A stretch of 64,000 nt of DNA. Source: an uncultured Oscillospiraceae bacterium. GTDB lineage: Bacteria > Bacillota > Clostridia > Oscillospirales > Oscillospiraceae. Made by a program: the position numbers and the translations under genes. The stretch covers positions 90,790-154,789 of the forward strand of contig CANQSJ010000001.1 in assembly GCA_947626495.1 (NCBI GenBank). The letters run 5' to 3'. The notes under the pieces were generated by a model. It worked only from the letters and a program-made list of their open reading frames with translations. It was not told where the DNA came from and did not search any database. Positions 60,214-64,000 of the stretch are shown in pieces; the stretch's first letter is position 1; every line of letters starts with the position of its first letter.

Positions 60214-61557
60214 TTAATCGTCCATATCCGCGTAGGCGTCCAGGCCCCGCTTGCCCTCCACCTTCGCGTCCCCGTGGCGGACGAACAGCATGGTGACGAA
60301 GCTGCCCGCGGCAAACAGCGCCGCGTAGGGAAACAGCGTCCAGTAGCCCACATGCTGCATCAGCCACCCGGCCACGATGGGGGTCACCACCTGGGCCGCC
60401 ATGGAGGCAGTGTAGTAGTAGCCGGTGAATTTGCCCACGTCGGAGCCCCGGCACATCTCCACCACCATGGGCAGGGAGTTGACGTTGATGGCCGCCCAGG
60501 CCAGGCCCACCAGGGCAAAGCAGACATACATCACCACGGTGATGGCGTGGGAGCGCACGGTGAGGAAGTACCCCGCCAGAAAGCAGCCGGACAGCAGCAC
60601 CACCCCGGCCAGGATGGTCTTCTTCCGGCCCACCTTGGAGGCCAGGATGCCGATGGGGATGTAGGACACGATGGCCCCGCCGGTGGCCACCATCAGGCAC
60701 AGGGACGCGCCACCCAGCCCCTGGCCCATCACCTGGGCCACGTAGGTGGTGAACCAGGTGGTGACCCCGTTGTAGCCCACGAACCACAGCGCGATGGAGG
60801 CCAGCAGAAAGCCCAGGCTCCTCTTCACCGGAGCGGGGAGCACCTCCCCGCCGCTGCCGTCGTCCTCCGCCAGGTTCCACTCCGGATGCTCGCTCTCCAG
60901 CGCCTGATTCTCCGCGGAGAGCTTGGGCTCCCGGATGGTGAGAAGCAGCACGATCACCGCCGCCGCCATCAGGCCGGACACCACCAAAAACAGGGGCTGA
61001 TAGTTCACGTGCTCCAGCCCCGCCACCTTGGAGTTGGGATAGAGCACCGCCGCCACCGCCAGATAGATCACCCCGCCCACGGCGCCCATCAGGTTGATGA
61101 TGGCGTTGGCCCGGCTGCGCAGGGGCTTGGGGGTCACGTCGGGCATGAGGGCCACGGCGGGCGAGCGGTAAGAGCCCATGGCGATGAGCAGCAGCCCCAG
61201 CGTCACCACGAAGGAGGCGAATTTGAAGGGGGCCGCCTGGGCGGCATAGCTGTTGTCCAGCACCGGCAGGATGTTCATAAGGATCACCGCGAAGGCGGTG
61301 CCCGCCAGGATATAGGGGGTGCGGCGGCCCAGCCTGGTGCGGGTCCTGTCGGACAGGCTGCCGAAAAAGGGCAGCAAGAACAGCGCCAGCACGTTGTCCG
61401 CCGCCATCACGGCCCCGGCCAGGGATTCTCCAATATGGAAGGTGCCGGTGAGCAGCTTGGGGATCACGTTGTCGTACATCTGCCAAAAGGCGCTGATGGA
61501 CAGGAAGGCCAGCCCCACCAGCACGGTGCGCTTGTTGTCCAGCTTTTGTGCGTTCAT
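60214..61557 (-). CDS. MFS transporter (SLC45/GPH-like)
   Basis: 447 residues from ATG 61557, six bases after GAGAGGAG. Twelve helices. The loop between helices 2 and 3, SDRTRTRLGRRTPYILAG, is characteristic of SLC45/GPH-type sugar carriers; the matching loop in the second half is ILASKVGRKKTILAG. A hydrophilic central loop of about 40 residues (NQALESEHPEWNLAEDDGSG) separates the halves. The substrate is unknown. The partner GDPD gene downstream hints at a phosphodiester, polyol or sugar, but this is only context. Confidence 0.85.
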   Translation of the reverse strand: MNAQKLDNKRTVLVGLAFLSISAFWQMYDNVIPKLLTGTFHIGESLAGAVMAADNVLALFLLPFFGSLSDRTRTRLGRRTPYILAGTAFAVILMNILPVLDNSYAAQAAPFKFASFVVTLGLLLIAMGSYRSPAVALMPDVTPKPLRSRANAIINLMGAVGGVIYLAVAAVLYPNSKVAGLEHVNYQPLFLVVSGLMAAAVIVLLLTIREPKLSAENQALESEHPEWNLAEDDGSGGEVLPAPVKRSLGFLLASIALWFVGYNGVTTWFTTYVAQVMGQGLGGASLCLMVATGGAIVSYIPIGILASKVGRKKTILAGVVLLSGCFLAGYFLTVRSHAITVVMYVCFALVGLAWAAINVNSLPMVVEMCRGSDVGKFTGYYYTASMAAQVVTPIVAGWLMQHVGYWTLFPYAALFAAGSFVTMLFVRHGDAKVEGKRGLDAYADMDD

Positions 61558-61585
61558 AGCCCGCTCCTCTCTCCTGTGAATAGAC

Positions 61586-61612
61586 ATCCGCCCCGCGCAA
61601 GGCAGGGCGGAT
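61586..61612 (-). other. Hairpin between rpoC and the MFS gene
   Basis: 8-bp stem ATCCGCCC/GGGCGGAT about 16 bp after the rpoC stop, without a T-run. It could be a weak terminator or processing site allowing partial readthrough into the MFS gene. Confidence 0.5.
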
Positions 61613-61628
61613 CGATACGGTTTATTTC

Positions 61629-64000
61629 TTACAGCGCGTTGGTGCGGCCCACCAGGGCGGACAGGTCCACATACTCCTCCGCCTCGGCCGCCTTCTCCTC
61701 ATCGGTCTCCACGCCCACGTTCCGGTACATCTCCAGTCCGGAGCCGGCGGGGATCAGCTTGCCGATGATGACGTTCTCCTTCAGGCCCACCAGGTGGTCC
61801 ACCTTGCCCTTGATGGCGGCGTCGGTGAGCACCCGGGTGGTCTCCTGGAAGGAGGCCGCGGACAGGAAGCTCTCCGTGGCCAGGGAGGCCTTGGTGATGC
61901 CCATGATGATCTGGGTCCAGGTGGCCTTTTCCAGGCCCTCCTCCCCCGCGTCGATCCGGGCCTGGATCGCGTCGTTGGCACGGCGGACCTCGTTCAGATC
62001 CACCACGGCGCCGCTGAGCAGATCGGTGCTGCCCGGCTCCTCCACACGCACCTTGCGGAGCATCTGGCGGGCGATGACCTCGATGTGCTTGTTGTTGATA
62101 TCCACGCCCTGCTGGCGGTACACCTTCTGGACCTCCTGGACCAGATAGTTGCGCACGCCCTGGCGGCCGAACTCGTCGTCGTCCACACCCCGGATCCGCA
62201 GTACGTCATGGGGGTTGAGGGCGCCGCGGGTCAGCTCCTGGCCCTTCTCCACCTGGTCGCCGTCCGCCACCAGGATGCCGCTGGCGTAGGGGATCTGGTA
62301 GACCGCCGTCTCGCCGGTGGACTCGTTGGTGATGGTGAGAGCGCAGATGGTGTTCTTTTTGGCGTCCTCCATGGACACGGTGCCGCTGATCTCGGCCAGG
62401 ATGGCCACACGCTTGGGCCGGCGGGCTTCGAACAGCTCCTCCACACGGGGAAGACCCTGGGTGATGTCCTCCACGTCGGAGCCGGCGGCGCCGCCGGTGT
62501 GGAAGGTACGCATGGTCAGCTGGGTGCCCGGCTCGCCGATGGACTGGGCGGCGATGACGCCCACGGCCTCGCCGGGATCCACGGGCTTGCCCACGGCCAG
62601 GTTCATGCCGTAGCACTTGGCGCACACGCCGCTGCGGGCCTCGCAGCACATGACGGACCGGACCTTCACGGAGAAGATGCCGTTGTCCTCCAGCACCTGG
62701 GCGTCCACGGGCATGAGCATGTGGTCGGTATCGAACAGCACCTCGCCGGTGGCGGGGCTGACGATGGGCACGGCGGGGAACCGGCCGCGGATGCTCTCGC
62801 CGAAGGTCTGGGCCGCGGCGGCGGCGTCCACTTCCTCGATGCCGGCGGCCAGCAGCGCCGCCACATCGGACTTGCTGAAGGCCTTATACTTGGGCACGAC
62901 CACAGCGCCGGTCTTGGGATCGGTGATGTTCTGGGGCGCGAACTTGCCGGCGAGGGCATCCTCGCTGACACGGGCCTTCACGATCTTGTCCAGGATGACC
63001 CGGGCGTCGTTGCCGGCGGTGGTGCCGCAGTCCCGCTCCCGGATGATCACGTCCTGGCTCACGTCCACCAGACGGCGGGTCAGATAACCGGAGTCGGCAG
63101 TACGCAGAGCGGTGTCGGCCAGGCCCTTGCGGGCGCCTCGGCTGGAGACGAAGTACTCCAGCACGGTCAGGCCCTCGCGGTAGTTGGCCTTGATGGGGAT
63201 CTCCAGGGTCTTGCCGGCGGTGTTGGCCACCAGGCCGCGCATGCCGGCCAGCTGGCGGATCTGGTTCATGGAGCCGCGGGCGCCGGAGTTGGCCATCATA
63301 TAGATGGGGTTGAACTCGTCCAGGTTGTCCTGCAGGGCGCTGGTGACGGCGTTGATGGTCCCCTCCCACTGGGAGACGACCAGGCGGTAGCGCTCGTCGT
63401 TGGTGATGAAGCCCCGCTGGTACTGCTCCTCGATATAGGGCATCTTGGTGCTCTCGGTCTCGGCGATGATGCGCTTTTTCGCCTCGGGCACCACCATGTC
63501 GGAGATGGAGATGGTGATGGCGCCGATGGTGGAGTATTTGTAGCTGAGGGCCTTGATCTTGTCCAGCACCTCGGTGGCGATGGTGAAGCCGTGCCGGTCG
63601 ATGCACCGCTGGACGATCTTGCCCAGCAGCTTTTTATCCACACGGAAGCCGATCTCCTGCTTGAAGGCGTTGTCCGGATCGGACCGGTCCACGAAGCCCA
63701 GATCCTGGGGGATGGGCTCGTTGAAGATGATCCGGCCCACGGTGGTGTCCACCAGCTGGGAGCGGACGACGCCGTCGATGCGGCGGGTGAAGCGGACCTT
63801 GATGGGGGCGTGGATGCCCACCACCTTCTCGTTGTAGGCCATGATGGCCTCCGCTGGGGTGGCAAAGCACTTGCCCGCGCCGGGCTCGTCGTCCCGGATA
63901 TAGGTGAGGTAATAGGAGCCGAGGACCATGTCCTGGGTGGGCACGGTGACGGGCTGGCCGTCCTGGGGCCGGAGCAGGTTGTTGGCCGAGAGCATCAGCA
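61629..64000 (-). CDS. rpoC: DNA-directed RNA polymerase subunit beta-prime (3' part)
   Basis: About 790 C-terminal residues; the frame stays open to the window end, so the start is outside and the first Met in view is internal. Visible landmarks: [21 protein letters not shown], which follows the active-site region; the [20 protein letters not shown] bridge-helix/trigger-loop start; the zinc-binding [13 protein letters not shown]; and [20 protein letters not shown]. Full-length proteins are about 1200 residues. rpoB should lie just beyond the right edge. Confidence 0.98.
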   Translation of the reverse strand, partial: LMLSANNLLRPQDGQPVTVPTQDMVLGSYYLTYIRDDEPGAGKCFATPAEAIMAYNEKVVGIHAPIKVRFTRRIDGVVRSQLVDTTVGRIIFNEPIPQDLGFVDRSDPDNAFKQEIGFRVDKKLLGKIVQRCIDRHGFTIATEVLDKIKALSYKYSTIGAITISISDMVVPEAKKRIIAETESTKMPYIEEQYQRGFITNDERYRLVVSQWEGTINAVTSALQDNLDEFNPIYMMANSGARGSMNQIRQLAGMRGLVANTAGKTLEIPIKANYREGLTVLEYFVSSRGARKGLADTALRTADSGYLTRRLVDVSQDVIIRERDCGTTAGNDARVILDKIVKARVSEDALAGKFAPQNITDPKTGAVVVPKYKAFSKSDVAALLAAGIEEVDAAAAAQTFGESIRGRFPAVPIVSPATGEVLFDTDHMLMPVDAQVLEDNGIFSVKVRSVMCCEARSGVCAKCYGMNLAVGKPVDPGEAVGVIAAQSIGEPGTQLTMRTFHTGGAAGSDVEDITQGLPRVEELFEARRPKRVAILAEISGTVSMEDAKKNTICALTITNESTGETAVYQIPYASGILVADGDQVEKGQELTRGALNPHDVLRIRGVDDDEFGRQGVRNYLVQEVQKVYRQQGVDINNKHIEVIARQMLRKVRVEEPGSTDLLSGAVVDLNEVRRANDAIQARIDAGEEGLEKATWTQIIMGITKASLATESFLSAASFQETTRVLTDAAIKGKVDHLVGLKENVIIGKLIPAGSGLEMYRNVGVETDEEKAAEAEEYVDLSALVGRTNAL

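Overview
The window is a high-GC stretch (roughly 60-65% G+C by eye) of a Gram-positive, spore-former-type Clostridia chromosome, most likely Oscillospiraceae/Ruminococcaceae. Pointers are the YlmC/YmxH sporulation protein, the cdaR-like/ftsE/ftsX/M23 cluster, the trmH-dprA-topA-trmFO-plsX-acpP-rnc-smc-ftsY order, DUF2975/Xre and DUF4830 genes, strong AGGAGG ribosome sites, and an imperfect palindromic repeat of a type I associate with gut Clostridia. It is core chromosome rather than a mobile island. No tRNA, rRNA, CRISPR, transposase or phage gene was seen.

Layout. 1-5.4 kb: end of a nucleoside/sugar-type ABC permease, a nicotinamidase-like hydrolase, an ATP-grasp enzyme, rpsB-tsf, ylmC and a methyltransferase. 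5.4-8.2 kb: a palindromic repeat, then a DUF2975-Xre-DUF4153/4173 operon. 8.2-21.6 kb: accessory genes, namely a Sel1-repeat protein, M20 dipeptidase, LOG-family enzyme, SLH/transglutaminase lipoprotein, two coupled CobW-type metal NTPases, an AI-2E permease, an S24 repressor divergent from a Y-family polymerase, and a secreted protein. 21.6-39.2 kb: one long leftward run of housekeeping genes (rpsU, leuS, rsfS, nadD-yqeK, yhbY, rdgB, ftsY, smc, a radical SAM gene, rnc, acpP, plsX, trmFO, topA, dprA, trmH). 39.2-46.7 kb: a truncated Xre regulator, MATE exporter, glyA, a secreted cell-wall-binding protein, an FMN oxidoreductase, lysS and greA. 46.7-54.6 kb: the envelope cluster ctp, two M23 hydrolase paralogues, ftsX, ftsE and a CdaR-like regulator, then a pseudouridine synthase and DUF4830. 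54.6-64 kb: tuf, fusA, rpsG, rpsL, GDPD, an MFS transporter and the 3' two-thirds of rpoC.

Most unusual signals. (1) The 5' leader of rpsL carries eight back-to-back inverted repeats in about 180 nt, downstream of a consensus promoter. (2) Ribosomal protein S12 has Arg at both classical streptomycin-resistance lysine positions. (3) Two overlapping CobW-type genes: one has a His/Cys-rich insert and lacks the NKxD guanine motif; the other is fused to a YcgQ/TIGR03943-like domain. (4) The Y-family polymerase appears to have a leaderless mRNA, with phased TTCTC half-sites in front of it and a divergent S24 repressor beside it. (5) The SMC protein is about 180 residues shorter than usual, with both arms shortened. 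Nearly all recognisable promoters have exactly 17 bp spacers.
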